DNA of 64,000 nucleotides from NCBI RefSeq assembly GCF_037975245.1, contig NC_092563.1, positions 17,721,594-17,785,593 of the forward strand. Reading direction: 5' to 3'. The notes below the pieces were generated by a model that saw only the letters and a list, made by a program, of their open reading frames with translations, was not told the origin of the DNA and searched no databases. Shown here one piece after another: positions 1-11,798 of the stretch (position 1 is the first letter of the stretch; each line of letters starts with the position of its first letter). Position numbers and translations under genes: made by a program. The DNA comes from Apostichopus japonicus (Eukaryota; Echinodermata; Holothuroidea; Aspidochirotida; Stichopodidae).

Positions 1-171
1 ATGCCCAATTTTGGAATCGTCATATTTCATGGTGCCATTTCGGAGGACCAAGGTATAGACAGGTATAACCCTCGAGTGTGGTACCCACAGACAGTGGAAA
101 ACTTGACACAACATTCTGCATGAAAAACAGCAGTTGCCATGGGTTACAGTGGTACCCCGTTTGAATCTCAC

Positions 172-319
172 CTGTCTAATGGGTTGCGGAGTATGGCATA
201 AACCTTAGCACCTGGTTGGACGGCATGGATGACATCAGCCAAAACATGGCTGGGTTCCGGATCGGTGTAATTGGCAATTCCGTCAGCAATCCCCCAAAGG
301 GCTGTAATGGATCCATCAC
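172..319 (-). CDS. Sulfotransferase exon: PAPS 3'-phosphate site
   Basis: 148 bases, phase 1 in, phase 2 out. Acceptor ataacgccag|GT, donor GACAG|GTGAG. Encodes DGSITALWGI, then EPSHVLADVIHAVQPGAKVY and AILRNPLDR; Arg and the following Ser/Tyr region normally bind the PAPS 3' phosphate. The next exon is not visible in the 170 bases left of it. Confidence 0.75.
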
Positions 320-3300
320 CTGGCGTTATAGAAGGAACATGGATTGCGGAATAAATCAAGGTCAATTAAGTCAGTTTTGAATAAGTATTTCAATGCCATC
401 TGTCAACTTCCTTTATACAATGACAATGGTCAATTGCCCGGTTTGGTCAAATTTCATACAAAAATTAATGAAATAAAAAAGCGATAAAAGTTTGAAATTT
501 TACCATGGCCAACTTTACTGTAAACTAAACCATCAAATATCACATACTGCTTCAACAAAACATACTGCTTTAACACAACAGGCTGCTTTTAACACAACAG
601 ACTGCTTTTAATACGACATACTGCTTCAATACAACGTACTGCTTTAAGTGCTCTAAACTTACCAATCACCTGATTTGGACTCATGTTTCCTGTTTGATGC
701 CTGAACCAGTTTAAGTACCAATCAAGAGAACTGTCGTCTCCTTTGCCAGTCAAGTCTCGTATTTTCAACACTAAGGGGAGCAAAAGAAGAATTGTTGTTC
801 TTTTTTCTTTTTCTAATACTTTTGTACCAGTACAACATGATAAATACATGCCACATCTAGCATCATACTTTCATTGTGTTACATTTGTGCTTTTCATTCC
901 ACTGACAAGTATTGCTGACAAAGGTCCCAGGGGAACGAACTTTCCAATATATTTTCTAAAACAATACTCCTTATTTGTCAATTATGATGAGTCATATCTT
1001 ATTTCTCTGCTATCGTCTAATAATATATATAAAAATATATTAACAAAACGGGATGGGGCAAACTGGAAACAACATTTTTCCCAGTAAAGAGATATTAAAA
1101 TCAAGTACACTTTAGGACACCCCATCTTACTCTACTAAACCACCTCCAGCCCCCTCCTCCCAGTCCCAAATATGTATTGACTCCACAAATAAAACATGTA
1201 AGTACTGTATGTCCATACTACATAGTCTAATGCTCGTTAATGTTAACTAGATTTCTGACAATGAATGTGTTGTCTTCATTTCTTTATTTACTTAGGTCGT
1301 TATATTTTAAACCTTTCAAGCAGTAAATACAATCAGCCACTTTTACCCATTTCATGATGACAAGGCAGCTCTTTGTAACCGAACCGTCTCCATGCCCACC
1401 AGTGCGGTTCCTTCAGAACAGGGACCACATCTGGGTGTTGCACCAACTTATCCCAGATATCAGAGGTACCAGACTTGTAGGAACCAATTTGGTAAAAGTA
1501 TGGCAGACATTTGAGTCCATCGGTTTCCTGCCAGCATGGACTACGATATGAGGGAAGGAACTTCTTTGGCACCCTCTGAGAGATCTGAAGATATAATAAC
1601 ATGTAGCATGATACGATAGAAGCTGAGGCAGCATTCAGTGTTTAGATGGGGAGTGATTCAAAAATCTATCGAATAGTTAAGTTGTGTAAAAGTAAGTTGG
1701 CCTGACGTTTCGATCCTAGCAGGATCTTCTTCATGGGCTAAATGACAAGTTACAGGAACAGAAGGGACAAAAACACGCACAGAATACAGACAGGTTAATG
1801 AGCATGGTGAACACAAAGAGATAGATGTAAGGGGATTAGTAGACAATGGATGGAGAGAAGAAAGAAAGAAACTAAAAGAAATAAATAAACATCGAACTGG
1901 ATTGTGGCTCAAAGATGTAAAGAGCATATGAAAGAAGTGCTGGATTGGAAAAAAAGCTGATTGGGATCAAATGAAACAGGAGTATGGACAGATAAATTGG
2001 GAGGATTATAATAACTTGTCGTTAAGCCAGTTATAGGGAGACTGGATGCAGCTGTATACCAATCATGTTAAGAATTGTGTACCTAAGAAAACAAACCAAA
2101 TGGAAAACAAAGAGGATCAAAAAGTTGATTCGCCGAAAGAGGAAAGCATGGAGGATACAGTGCAAACTTTTGATTACTAGGGAAGTAGAGGAGGAGGTTC
2201 GATTGGCAAAGAAAAACTTTGAATTATTATTGGCAAGTAAAATGAAGGGATGACCCTGAAACATGTTATTGATATGTAAGGTCAAAGCAACATACTAAAA
2301 GTCAAGTTGGGACCACTTAACTAAATAGGAACAGTAGAAGCTTTAAACACTTCTTTTAAGAAAGATTTTACGATAGAGGGTAGGAACGTGCCTGTCGCAA
2401 CAGAAATTTATGAAGGAGAAGAAGAAGATAGACTATGACTTTTTGGAAATAACGGAAGGAATGGTTTGTGGCAAAAGATGAGGATATTGAAGCAAGGGAA
2501 AGCAGCGGGGGGAACTGATGGACTGAGGCCGGATTATATCAAAGCATTACCAGAAGAAGTAGTCAAACCCCTTATGGGTCATATTGCAGCAGTCACTCTG
2601 TGAGACAAAACTTCCCAATGAATGGAAATGTGCCAATATAACACCATTATGTAACCAGAATGCAAAAATGCATAGTGGTTTCGATGATGTAACATGAGCT
2701 ATTTTCTTCATGAATCTGACAAAATGTATAGTGAGGGTGTACAACATACTTGATATTAGTGATACAGTGAAAAGCAGTGTGATGTAACAAACAATAAATT
2801 CACAATGACAGAGGCTTCTTGTACTAAAATGTGATAGATACATCAACATACTAAATATGACATCAGTCCTTGTTGAAATATTGTGTAAAACATGGTTTCA
2901 CAATCTGACCCCTGGTGAACTTGACCCTTGACCTCCATCCACAATATTAAGGCTTCTTGTACTCAATGTGGTATAATTACATACCAATGTGCAATCTGTC
3001 CAAGCTTCCCTTGCGATATTATGTTTAAGAATCTGTTAGTGTGGAGAGACAGGTAAGAGGGGAGTGAAATAAATGTTTGGCATTTGCTGACTTCAAATGA
3101 CCTTTGACCTCCACCAAAAGCAATAATAGGCTCCTTAAATGTAATGTGTTACATCTTCAAACCAATATGTGATCTGTCCAAGATTCCCTTACAATTTTAT
3201 ATTTAGGAAGATGTGTAAGTGTGGAGAGACAGGTAAGAGGGGAGTGAAGTAAATGTTTGGCATTTGTTGGCTTCAAATTACCATTGACCTCCACCAAAAG

Positions 3301-6300
3301 CAATAATATGCTCCTTAAATTTGATATGGTACATCTACAAACCAAATATGAGATCTGTCCTCTCATTATCATGTTTACAAGGTTGTCACGATTTGACCTG
3401 TTGTCCCCAAATGACCTTTGACCACACCAAAAACATAAGGCTTCCTGTACTCAATGTGGTACGTCTACACACTGAATATGAATTGGTCCGACCTTTCATT
3501 CTTGAGATATCTTGTTTACAAGGTTTTCAAAATTTGACTTCTGGTAACCCCAAAAGACCTTTGACCTCCACCAAAACCAAAAGGCTGCCTGTACTTAATG
3601 TGGTACTTTTACACAACAATTATGAGGTTTGCCCAAGCTTCCTTTCTTGAGCTATTGTGCTTACAAGGTTTTCACAATTTGACCCTGGTGACCCTAAATG
3701 AACTTTGACCACCACCAAAAACATTAGGCTTCTTGTACTCAATGTGGTATGTCTACACACTAAAAGTTAGGTCTGCCCAAGCTTCCCTTCTTGAAATATT
3801 GTGTATACAATGTTTTCACAATTTGACCCCTGGTGAACCCAAATAACCTTTGACCTCCACAGAGAACAATAAGCTTCTTGTACTCAATGTGGTACATCCA
3901 CACACCAAACATGAACTTGGTCCAACATTCCCTTCTTGAGATATCGTGTTTACAAGCTGGGCGTCACAAACGCACGCACACACACACACACGCCATCATG
4001 ATTACATTGGTTACGATATTCATCGAAAGCAAAAAGGGACCAAGTTCATATATATATCTAAATAGAGACCTGTGAATTTAACTTCAGTACCAGGAAAGCT
4101 CATGGAAAATATATTGAGAGTTGCAATTGTAAGACAGACACCCGGAGGCAAATAAATAAGTGACACACAACCAGGCTTGGGGTAATCGTAATCAGTAATC
4201 GTAATCGATTACAATCGATTACATTTTTTTAAGTAATCGTAATCGATTACTTTTGTGAAAATTACAAAGTAATCGTAATCGATTACAAGGGCAAAGTAAT
4301 CGTAATCGTATTACATTTATGATTACAGTGAAATTTGAATGAGAAGGGCAAAATCAGTAGAAATGATTAAAACTAATTCTTACTATTGGCTTTTAGTGTG
4401 ACCAAAGAAGTGTTCCTGCTTCTAGAATTCTCTAGCACAATAAACTTACACTAAGAAGTACTGGGGATTTGATCACCATATTCAAGGATTTTTTATCACC
4501 TGAATTATTCTGTTCAATGCTGCCTTTCAGCGTTTCTCTTTTTGCATACACAACTGGTTGACATTAGTTGACATGGTGTGCTGATTATAGAAAATTATTT
4601 CATTAGTATATTAAACACTTAACAAACAATAACAGTCAGGCTGACAAAATACACCCTTTAAATTCATTTAAGTAAGTAAATTTGATAAATAATTCCATTT
4701 GCCATGTTCAGTGGGCCACAAGGCTCAGGTGTAGCAGCTATTGAAAGCACATTGCTATTTATGTCAGTCTATTGTTCTCATAACCAGAGTTGACCACTTT
4801 TTGATGAAAATAATTTATATACTTTTACTTTGGCCTTCCATATCCCATGTACTGTGGAATCATTGGAATGCCCCATTTCAAAGCTGTTTAGTTTTATTTT
4901 GGTGTTATAATGTAAATGAGTTTTTAGTTTTGCTGCTATGCAGAAATTATTAGTTTACAAAATATAGTGTTGCATGAAAATCTTCATGTGTTTTACTTTA
5001 GTATTTGTCTGTTTACTCTTTGTCTGTTTAAATTGTATTTATTACTGGACTTATGAGTTACACATCTTAAACGTGTTAAGGCATAAATGTGTAATGCCTG
5101 GTAGGAACTGTAGATATACTTCCACAATTTTGTCCGTATATACTGTAAATGCCCTTCCTTTGCCCTATTTCATTGCCCTATTTCCCGGCAGAGAGTTATA
5201 TTAAACAGATATGCAGAGGATTGTGCAAGTAACCACAATGTAATCGTGATTGTAATCACGATTACATTACAATGTAATCGTAATCGATTACTTCAACTTT
5301 AGGCTGTAATCGTAATTGTAATCATACATTCTCAAGTAATCGTAATCGATTACATTCAGATGTAATCGCCCCAAGCCTGCACACAACACGGCTTTACCGT
5401 AGAAAAGCAAAATCGTGTGTGACTAATTTATTATTGTGTTGGAATGAGCTTACAGATTATATTGATAAAGGAATACTACAGTAGTGGATGTGGTGTACTT
5501 AGACCTACAGAATCCATACGATACAGTAGTCGTAGTCACCCAAAAGAGGCTAATATCTAAATCAAAGCATGTTTACAGATGACACGAATAATATTGGACC
5601 CATTTGGACTGAAAAGGATAAACATATTATGAAATGTTTTCAGTTCATTATTTGGATACTAATGTGGCAGGTGAAAATTTAATGTGTATAAAAGCTTGGT
5701 GTTACACTTTGGACACAACAACCTAATGTACAGATACGTGTCATGGATGACAGTAATTTACAGAGCAAGAAAGAAGGAAAAGGCCTAGGGGTGTATGTGA
5801 GTACAGCAATGAAATTTAGTAAGCAATGTGCAGAAATAAGTGGAAAAAAAGCTAGAATAGTGTGATCGGAATCGTTCAAACGTAATTGATTAACTTTGAT
5901 AATCTTGAATACATGCGCTTTGAAGTTATATATATTATAAATCCTTGGTGAGACCCCACTTGGATTATGCCATCCTCTTAGTATGTAAGCCAATCTTAAG
6001 GAACGATATAACTTAATGGAAAGAGTGCAAAGGGGGATGACAAGATTGATACCAGGAATGAAGGATAAAACGTTATATGAGGAAAGATTAACTGAGCTCA
6101 GAATAATGTCATTAGAAGTGAGGCATGCCAGTCAAGACATGCTATCTTTCTACAATACTATAAGAATTTCAATGTAGAATTGGATGGAATATTAGAAACC
6201 ATATGGAAGTGAGAAAACAAGAGGACATTTACTGAAAATTAAAACCCATGCAAGTATGCTAGATTAGAGGTCAGAAGGAACACATCTTATGAAAGCATAT

Positions 6301-6723
6301 TTGGAAATATTGGAATGAACTACCAGATGAAGTGGTGAAGGCAGATAGTGCTTCAACATCTTTAAAGATGGACTGCAACACACCATAATCTTAAAGGGTC
6401 ATTGGCCTTCTATCTATCAGCCAGCCTCTTCCAGGAGATGATCCCAAGAAGAGGGGGGCACTCTCATAAGCTTAAACACATGCTACAGTTTGATCATAAC
6501 TTACCTCTAATGCATACTTTTGCAAGATCGTTCCTTCCTTAGATAGAGGAAGACTTTTCATGTTGTCACTCCTAAACTTTGTTGTTCCATTAGTGGGGAT
6601 ACTATTCCCAACGGGTCCTCTTTCATGCTTTCGTTCAGGCTGAACCCTGTCAGAATTCCAATCGGCATTGAGAACACCTAACGTAATTATCACAGCAGCA
6701 ACTGCGATAGCGAGCAGATACTT
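172..6723 (-). CDS. Carbohydrate sulfotransferase 15-like gene (partial, 4 exons)
   Basis: Gene model joined from exons 6723-6505, 1575-1347, 770-663 and 319-172. All junctions have AG acceptors and GT donors, and intron phases agree (0, 1, 1). The product resembles GalNAc 4-sulfate 6-O-sulfotransferase (CHST15 family), a Golgi type II membrane enzyme that moves sulfate from PAPS to chondroitin sulfate. Visible marks: a hydrophobic anchor (KYLLAIAVAAVIITLGV), a 5'-phosphosulfate loop (GSYKSGTSD), a family signature (KEPHWW) and a 3'-phosphate site (AILRNPLDR). The start codon lies in an unseen exon further right, and the C-terminal exons lie beyond the left edge. The long third intron contains a LINE, a repeat element and a MITE, all plus-strand or unoriented, and the exons are not disrupted. 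Family assignment rests on remembered motifs; other PAPS-dependent Golgi sulfotransferases are the alternative. Confidence 0.72.
663..770 (-). CDS. Sulfotransferase internal exon
   Basis: 108 bases, phase 1 to phase 1, acceptor ctccccttag|TG and donor ATTG|GTAAGT. Encodes LTGKGDDSSLDWYLNWFRHQ and then NMSPNQVIG. Its single 3' base joins the next exon to give Gly, matching the 'IGE/IGD' turn expected before the PAPS-binding second half. Confidence 0.68.
1347..1575 (-). CDS. Sulfotransferase exon: PAPS 5'-phosphosulfate loop
   Basis: 229 bases, phase 0 in and 1 out. Acceptor atctctcag|AGGGTG, donor ATGG|GTAAAA. It encodes RVPKKFLP, then a Cys-containing stretch, CLPYFYQIGSYKSGTSDIWD with the P-loop-like Lys-Ser-Gly-Thr, HPDVVPVLKEPHWW and RRFGYKELP. 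This is the most diagnostic exon of the gene. Confidence 0.8.
2655..4010. repeat. Tandemly built interspersed repeat inserted in LINE
   Basis: About seven degenerate units of roughly 130-185 bp, each with a core like tgacctttgacctccacca, a second core like cttgtactcaatgtggtac, and a third like caagcttcccttcttgagat. The LINE reading on either side (…ITPL and KKGPSSYIYLNRDL) is continuous in sense, so this block was inserted into the LINE. The ends share a short inverted gtaacca/tggttac; edges are approximate. A diverged relative lies at 15385-15540. Confidence 0.6.
4172..5379. mobile_element. hAT-like non-autonomous DNA transposon (MITE)
   Basis: The ends are inverted copies: CAGGCTTGGGG at the left and CCCCAAGCCTG at the right, followed inside by arrays of gtaatcgtaatcgattac. 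The element is flanked by a perfect 8-bp duplication, CACACAAC (4164-4171 and 5380-5387). Eight-base duplications and CAG…CTG ends fit the hAT superfamily. The interior is AT-rich with no transposase homology seen, so it is non-autonomous. It interrupts the LINE relic. Confidence 0.85.
6505..6723 (-). CDS. Sulfotransferase exon: membrane anchor and stem
   Basis: 219 bases, 73 codons, phase 0 at both ends. A pyrimidine-rich acceptor (ctctttatctccag) precedes KYLL and a consensus donor (GAG|GTAAGT) follows. The first ~20 residues are hydrophobic, fitting a type II signal anchor; the rest is polar stem with one NGT sequon. It is not the first exon, since the frame runs into the acceptor without a credible start. 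Confidence 0.7.
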
Positions 6724-6747
6724 CTGGAGATAAAGAGAAGTGCACAA

Positions 6748-7477
6748 GTTAATGCCAATTTTATTGGTAAATTTATATGTACTGTTGTAAAGATGTCGAT
6801 TGGTGCAGTCTTTGGGACCTCATATGGTGATTTATGTTATATACAACACACTTTGACTGAGAAACTGATCAGAACATTTAGAACTGCTGCTATGATTACT
6901 ACAGTAAAGTTACTTGTTAGGCCTGGCCATAGGCTTATGCTGGTACAGCAGATGGGCCTACTTTGAGGCACTATTACTAATAGTATTACTAACTTGAACT
7001 ACCCATGTCACCCTTATTTTCAATTACTGAGATTTTCATGCTAAAACTAGTAAACATAATTTGAAAATGACAACCAACTTTTTTTCTGTTCAATTAACCA
7101 ACAAATAAACGAAACACTCCAAACGGCGAAATAAAGAGAGTTGATCCACTACCTACTGTAGCCTAGGCCCTATACTATAGACCTATGGATAAATCTGGTG
7201 TTCATTCAACCTGTGATAATTGAACTAGCCTAACCGTAAACGTTAGAATGGGCCTAGTTGTAGATTGATAACCCATTCCTCGACTGGTGAATAATTCACT
7301 TTAACTAACATGCATGCACTGCAACTTCAACATTTAGTCTAGATTTTCTTCACTGAAAAGGGTTTCGCAAAAAACTCAGGATTCGGCCTAACATGTACAG
7401 TAGCAGACCTAGTCAACATTTATTTGAAAGACGTTTCCAGAACTGACCCCACACAGTCGCCTCGTAGAAGGAAGCAG
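6748..7477. other. Non-coding stretch, upstream side of sulfotransferase exon
   Basis: No coding frame, RNA gene or recognised repeat is visible. It lies 5' of the membrane-anchor exon, so it is probably intron of that gene. Confidence 0.4.
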
Positions 7478-7481
7478 CCAC

Positions 7482-7555
7482 TAAGAGAAAAAGGACAGTA
7501 AGACATGACACACAGTACTGCCACGACGGTCGTGTGTGTTCCTCAATTTGTGCAT
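7482..7555. repeat. 74-bp direct repeat, copy 1
   Basis: Block beginning ctaagagaaa and ending ttcctcaatt; contains an inverted cacacagtactgcc/acgacggtcgtgtgtg-like segment. A nearly identical block is at 8178-8250, with a few bases inserted in its GTGTGT run. Confidence 0.75.
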
Positions 7556-7589
7556 AAATAAGAAAGGTATCGTTTTTTTGTTTACCAAC

Positions 7590-8030
7590 TTTGTCGATAA
7601 CTCAAATTAATCGATTTTGAAGAAAAAATTAAATCATATTTTTGATCGTTCCTTATACGTATATACCGCCCGGTTAGAGAGGTCCGTAACGGGGATAATT
7701 GCGTTTAGGAAACTTTTGGTCAAGAAATCGGCATTGTTACCGATAGTAGAAATATACCATGTGAAAGAGGAACCTTTCTACTTTAATGTGGTGCTATCCG
7801 GACCTCTCAAGTAGGTCGATGACTCAATTAATCGATTTTGAAGGAAAAAATGAATCATAACTTTGGATCATTACACATTAAGTTTATACCGCGCGTTTAG
7901 AGAGGTCCGTATCTGGGATAAAAATGTAAGGAAACTCTTGGTCAAAAAATCGGCGACAGTCGGAAATTCCGAGTCAAAAATTTCGACTGTCGCACTCAAA
8001 TTTTCCAACTATCGTCATTTTTACCAAGAT
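7590..8030. repeat. 221-bp repeat, first pair of units
   Basis: Units start near 7590 and 7811 with gtcgataactcaaattaatc, run through accgcccg-ttagagaggtccgta and end in tccggacctctcaa. The second unit is diverged after its first half. Confidence 0.7.
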
Positions 8031-8177
8031 TGGGGGGTGAGACACCCCCACCCCCCCCCCCCCTCTATAGCGACGTCCCTGACTATTGCACTCATAACCA
8101 TTCATTATTTGTATAATATCTAATACACAGTCGGCTCATTGAGGTATCAGCCACTATAAGAGACACGTGTTACAGCC

Positions 8178-8250
8178 ACTAAGAGAAAAGGGACAGTAAG
8201 ACAAGACACACAGTACTGCCACGACGGTCGTGTGTGTGTTCCTCAATTTT
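8178..8250. repeat. 74-bp direct repeat, copy 2
   Basis: Second copy of the block at 7482-7555. The two copies flank a 620-bp segment carrying two units of the 221-bp repeat. Confidence 0.75.
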
Positions 8251-8654
8251 CCATTTCATTTCATTATATATTTGATCCAATCACAAGAACAGTAAACAAA
8301 CAACAAAGCATGAAAACACAAAGCGGATCAGGATGTACAAAAGGAAACCAAATTTCTGTAGCCCAGAGGCCTGTACACCCTTACAATAAGAGACTTGGAA
8401 CTAAAATAAATATATAATATTAACAAATAAAGCCATAAGAAATATAAGAATTAAAATTGACAAATTACACATGTGATAACGCTAAGAAATGTTCCTTAAT
8501 ATTGCACACAATTAAATGACTGATAGGAACCACACAAGAGCAAATTCCTGGTCTCAGGGGGAAGTTCATACCAAATCCTAGGAAATTGGTTCAAAAAAGT
8601 CATTTTCAAAACATTTGTTCTTGCAAAAGCATGATTAAAATTTGTATTTACCAA

Positions 8655-8926
8655 CTAGGTCGATAACTCAAATGAATCGATTTTGAAGAAAAAAATTAAA
8701 TCATCTTTTGATCATTACACATTACGTACATACCGCCCGTTTAGAGAGATCCGTATCGGGGATAAAACTCTTTGTCAAGAAATTGGCTTTGTTACCGATA
8801 GTTGAGATATACCACGTGAAAGAGGAACCTTCTACTTCAATGTGGTTAATGTGCTGTTAATTAACCGGGCCTCTCAACTAGGTCGATAACTCAAATTAAT
8901 CGATTTTGAAGAAAAATTGGATCATC
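8655..8926. repeat. 221-bp repeat, second cluster
   Basis: Another full unit (8655-8875) and a 50-bp partial unit (8876-8926), with the same 221-bp spacing as at 7590/7811. The partial unit runs directly into a G-rich minisatellite. Confidence 0.7.
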
Positions 8927-8929
8927 TGG

Positions 8930-9095
8930 GGGTAATTGTCCGGGGGAAGTCGACCGGGAAAGAAATTGTCCGGGGGAGTTTTCTGGGGTGGGAACTGTCC
9001 GGGTGGGAATTGCCTGGGTGGGAATTTTCCAGGGGGTAATTTTCCAGGGGGAGTTGTCTGGGGGGGGGGTAATTGTCCAGGAGGGAGTTTCCCGG
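8930..9095. repeat. G-rich minisatellite
   Basis: About ten irregular 15-17-bp units of the type 'ggtaattgtccgggggga' on the plus strand, ending in a long G run. Both strands have open frames across it (Gly/Asn-rich and Pro-rich), which follow from the repeat and are not evidence of a gene. Confidence 0.8.
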
Positions 9096-9429
9096 ACACC
9101 ACGTACACTGTTAAAAATTGGTGTAAAAACGCGGTAGCCTGCCCTGGGCCTAACCTATTAGTACTGTAGCCTATGTTACTCTAGGCTATATCCAGAGAGT
9201 TCCATAACAACTCCCTGATTGGAGCGAATGAAGCCGATCTTTACTGTAGACTCTTGAAATGTTAATACTTTTGTTCAAGTGTTTAAAGACATTCAGGAGC
9301 TGAAATTCTAGAAATGTAATGGAAATCAATGGGAATATTGTTTATACATGGAGCGCAGGAACACCATATTTTTTATATGCTTGGCCCATCGGTATTTGCC
9401 GATTTAGATGGGGCTCTTTTTGTTAGCTC

Positions 9430-9528
9430 TACAATTCGAATTCTTGATATCTCTAATCCGAATTTTTGGATATCTCGAATTCAATTTTGGATATCTCTGA
9501 TTCAAATTCTTGATATTTCGAATTAGCC
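9430..9528. repeat. Short AT-rich repeat around GATATCTC
   Basis: Four or five units of about 20 bp built on 'ttttggatatctcgaattca'. Confidence 0.65.
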
Positions 9529-10640
9529 TTCCTTAATCCTTCTTTCATTACATATGGAACCATTGTATTCGCCAGCAAGGGTACCAGCGGTAGCGTTTTT
9601 ACACTAGATCTAGTGTTTTTTTCTTCACTTTTCTAGGGTTCTAGCGTACTGTTTTTTTTTTTCAAATTGGCGGGAATCTAACGTTTTTCGCCCAAAATTG
9701 ATCATTCACAAAATACTTACTCGTTTTCTTAAACTTTCGAGACCAAATTACCACTTGGTAACCCAATACAATCTATTGATAGGTTTCCGTGGCTTTTACA
9801 CTATAATACCGCGTAAACTGTATTCATGAGAGGCTTTTCAAACTTAGGGTATTTATTTAGCCTGAATCAGTCCGTTTGTTAAACCCATTGTTAATGTTCT
9901 TGTATTATTTCCGGAATATGATAAACCGTTATAACTTGTTATTAAACTTAACTTTTGTACTTAACTAGTGGCAGCATACTTCAGGTTCAGCTCTACAATC
10001 AAATAAAAGCAAGCAATTGTTACTAGGTCACCGTTCACTGAGCACATAAAATAATCAGAATAAAGAGATAATTTTTTCCAATTTTGTTGTATGAAACCCG
10101 TTTGACTACACTGTAAAAAAAAATCGTAAACGTTTCCTTGAAAATGGTTTAAAGTTGCTGCAACCAAAAGTCGGGTTTCCTCAGATTAATCCATGAGATG
10201 TTAACCGTATCTTGGTTAAACGTTCACCCTGTTTTGCGTGTTTCATCATTATTGAGTTGCTGCAACCGAAAACGGTGTTTTCTCCTTAAAAACGCAAGTG
10301 TTTCCTGAAATATTACCACTTTTAGAGTTACCTTCAACGGATTAAGTTTTAGTCTTCCTAATTTTAGAATTTAGAGAATATCTTTCAATTATCTTTTCAG
10401 AATACTATTGACACAGTACATGTATTTGCGTGGAAAATTATGTATATGATGGAATTCTCTGCCTTTTAAGATTGATGTACAGAATGATAACAATGAATAG
10501 TAAGAGCTGTGAAAATGATACAAACTTGATTTTAAAGTAAGAAATATTTATTAAAACCCAACAAATAATACCATGCAAAGATTATCAATCAAAATTTAAA
10601 AATGTACAGTTAAGTATTGTATATGTATCACTAAAGATAA
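9529..10640. other. Non-coding stretch
   Basis: No gene seen. A short 'gttgctgcaacc' palindrome recurs near 10154 and 10257 in loosely similar contexts, suggesting an old dispersed repeat. Confidence 0.35.
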
Positions 10641-11420
10641 CAACACATGGAACAAGCACCTATATGTGGTGAAGGGTGGGCTGCTTTTACAAGTGAAACT
10701 TAGAGAGTGAGTTTGAAACTTACAAAATTGGTCTCCAATACTTTTCTCCTTATTTTAACTCCGACCACCTTTAGCTCTAACACCCGTCTTATATCCCTTA
10801 AAACGAGGTGTAGGATGTGGTGACCACACAATCAAGAATTTGGAAAGAGCTTCTTGATTATAACATTGATTCATTTCAGGTCACATTATCACACCCAAAT
10901 CTCACATCTAAACACCTACTATAGCACGTCATGCCTAATCAACAATTGTTTCTTATTTACCCAAGACTACATGTAAACAAACACTATCATTTGAAGCAAG
11001 AACAAACAATCAATTACAATTAAACATTCACAAAGATTAGGTTTTAAGCATTATTTAATTAGTAAACAAAATGAAAAAGCTCCATATAGGGTGGAAGGTG
11101 GGAATGACAATACCACCGAACACCATTTAAATACCACCTGTCTACTCGCAACAATTTTCCTAGTTTAGTCAAGAGTACACCCTCTCCCCATAGACATATA
11201 GGTGTATACAACAAAGTATCATATGAAGCAAGAACAAACAATCAATTACAATTTAAAAATATACAAATATTATGTTACCATTATTTGAAATAATTAATCT
11301 CAACATCAAATAGCATCCCATGTGTACCGTCAGTCGACAAGCAACGATTTTCCTAGTGATCCAAGAGTGAAACCCCTGCCCCAGATTTAAAAGAATAGAT
11401 GTTGATCATGTCACCCTACC
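10641..11420. repeat. Degenerate tandem repeat, ~230-bp unit
   Basis: A 60-75-bp segment containing gaagcaagaacaaacaatca lies at about 10992 and 11223 (231 bp apart). The segment with 'gcaacaattttcctagt' at 11149 recurs at 11342, and ctatatgtggtgaaggtggg-like blocks lie near 10660 and 11085. Units are diverged. Confidence 0.55.
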
Positions 11421-11798
11421 TAAAGGTTTATTAAACCAAAGTGCAGTAAATTCTTGTTTTCTCATCAACTTTTTTAATTAAATTATGCCCATAGTATTAC
11501 ACATCTCTATCATATGTTATTTTCAAATAGCTGAGGGCAACCTGATGACTGACCACAGTTTTTCTTTTCTCACAGTTCATTATATGATAACTTTGCAATT
11601 AAAGGGCTTTTCCCATGGAGGAATATATTTTCAACAAAATAATTCCAAATCTTTAAAACAAACATGCAGTTAGATTGTGCTTCCAAGCTTTCGTATAGTC
11701 GCTTTTACATGCTAATTCTCTTTCCTGCTATCGTATAGTAGCTGTGCTGGATTTGCTTAATGTTGCATGTCCACGTGAGACCGCTTGGAGTTAATCAT

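Larger units (their letters stand above)
1930..6395 (+). mobile_element. Decayed LINE (CR1/L2-like ORF2 relic), interrupted
   Basis: Frameshifted fragments read in order as one non-LTR retrotransposon. A basic segment RRKRKAWR lies near 2140; LPEEVVKPLMGHI and NEWKCANITPL near 2550-2650; LTSVPGKLMENIL near 4078. RT motif A, VDVVYLDLQNPYDTVV, is near 5485; HLDYAILLVC and LMERVQRGMTRLIPGMKD are near 5957-6065; the C-terminal YWNELPDEVVKADSASTFK is near 6310. Numerous stops show it is long dead. It is antisense to the sulfotransferase gene and sits in an intron. A repeat element (about 2655-4010) and a MITE (4172-5379) split it. Confidence 0.65.

Noticed and set aside
8896-9169. Gly/Asn-rich and Pro-rich frames that could suggest a structural protein
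   Set aside because: Both come from opposite strands of a G-rich minisatellite, without start context or splice sites.
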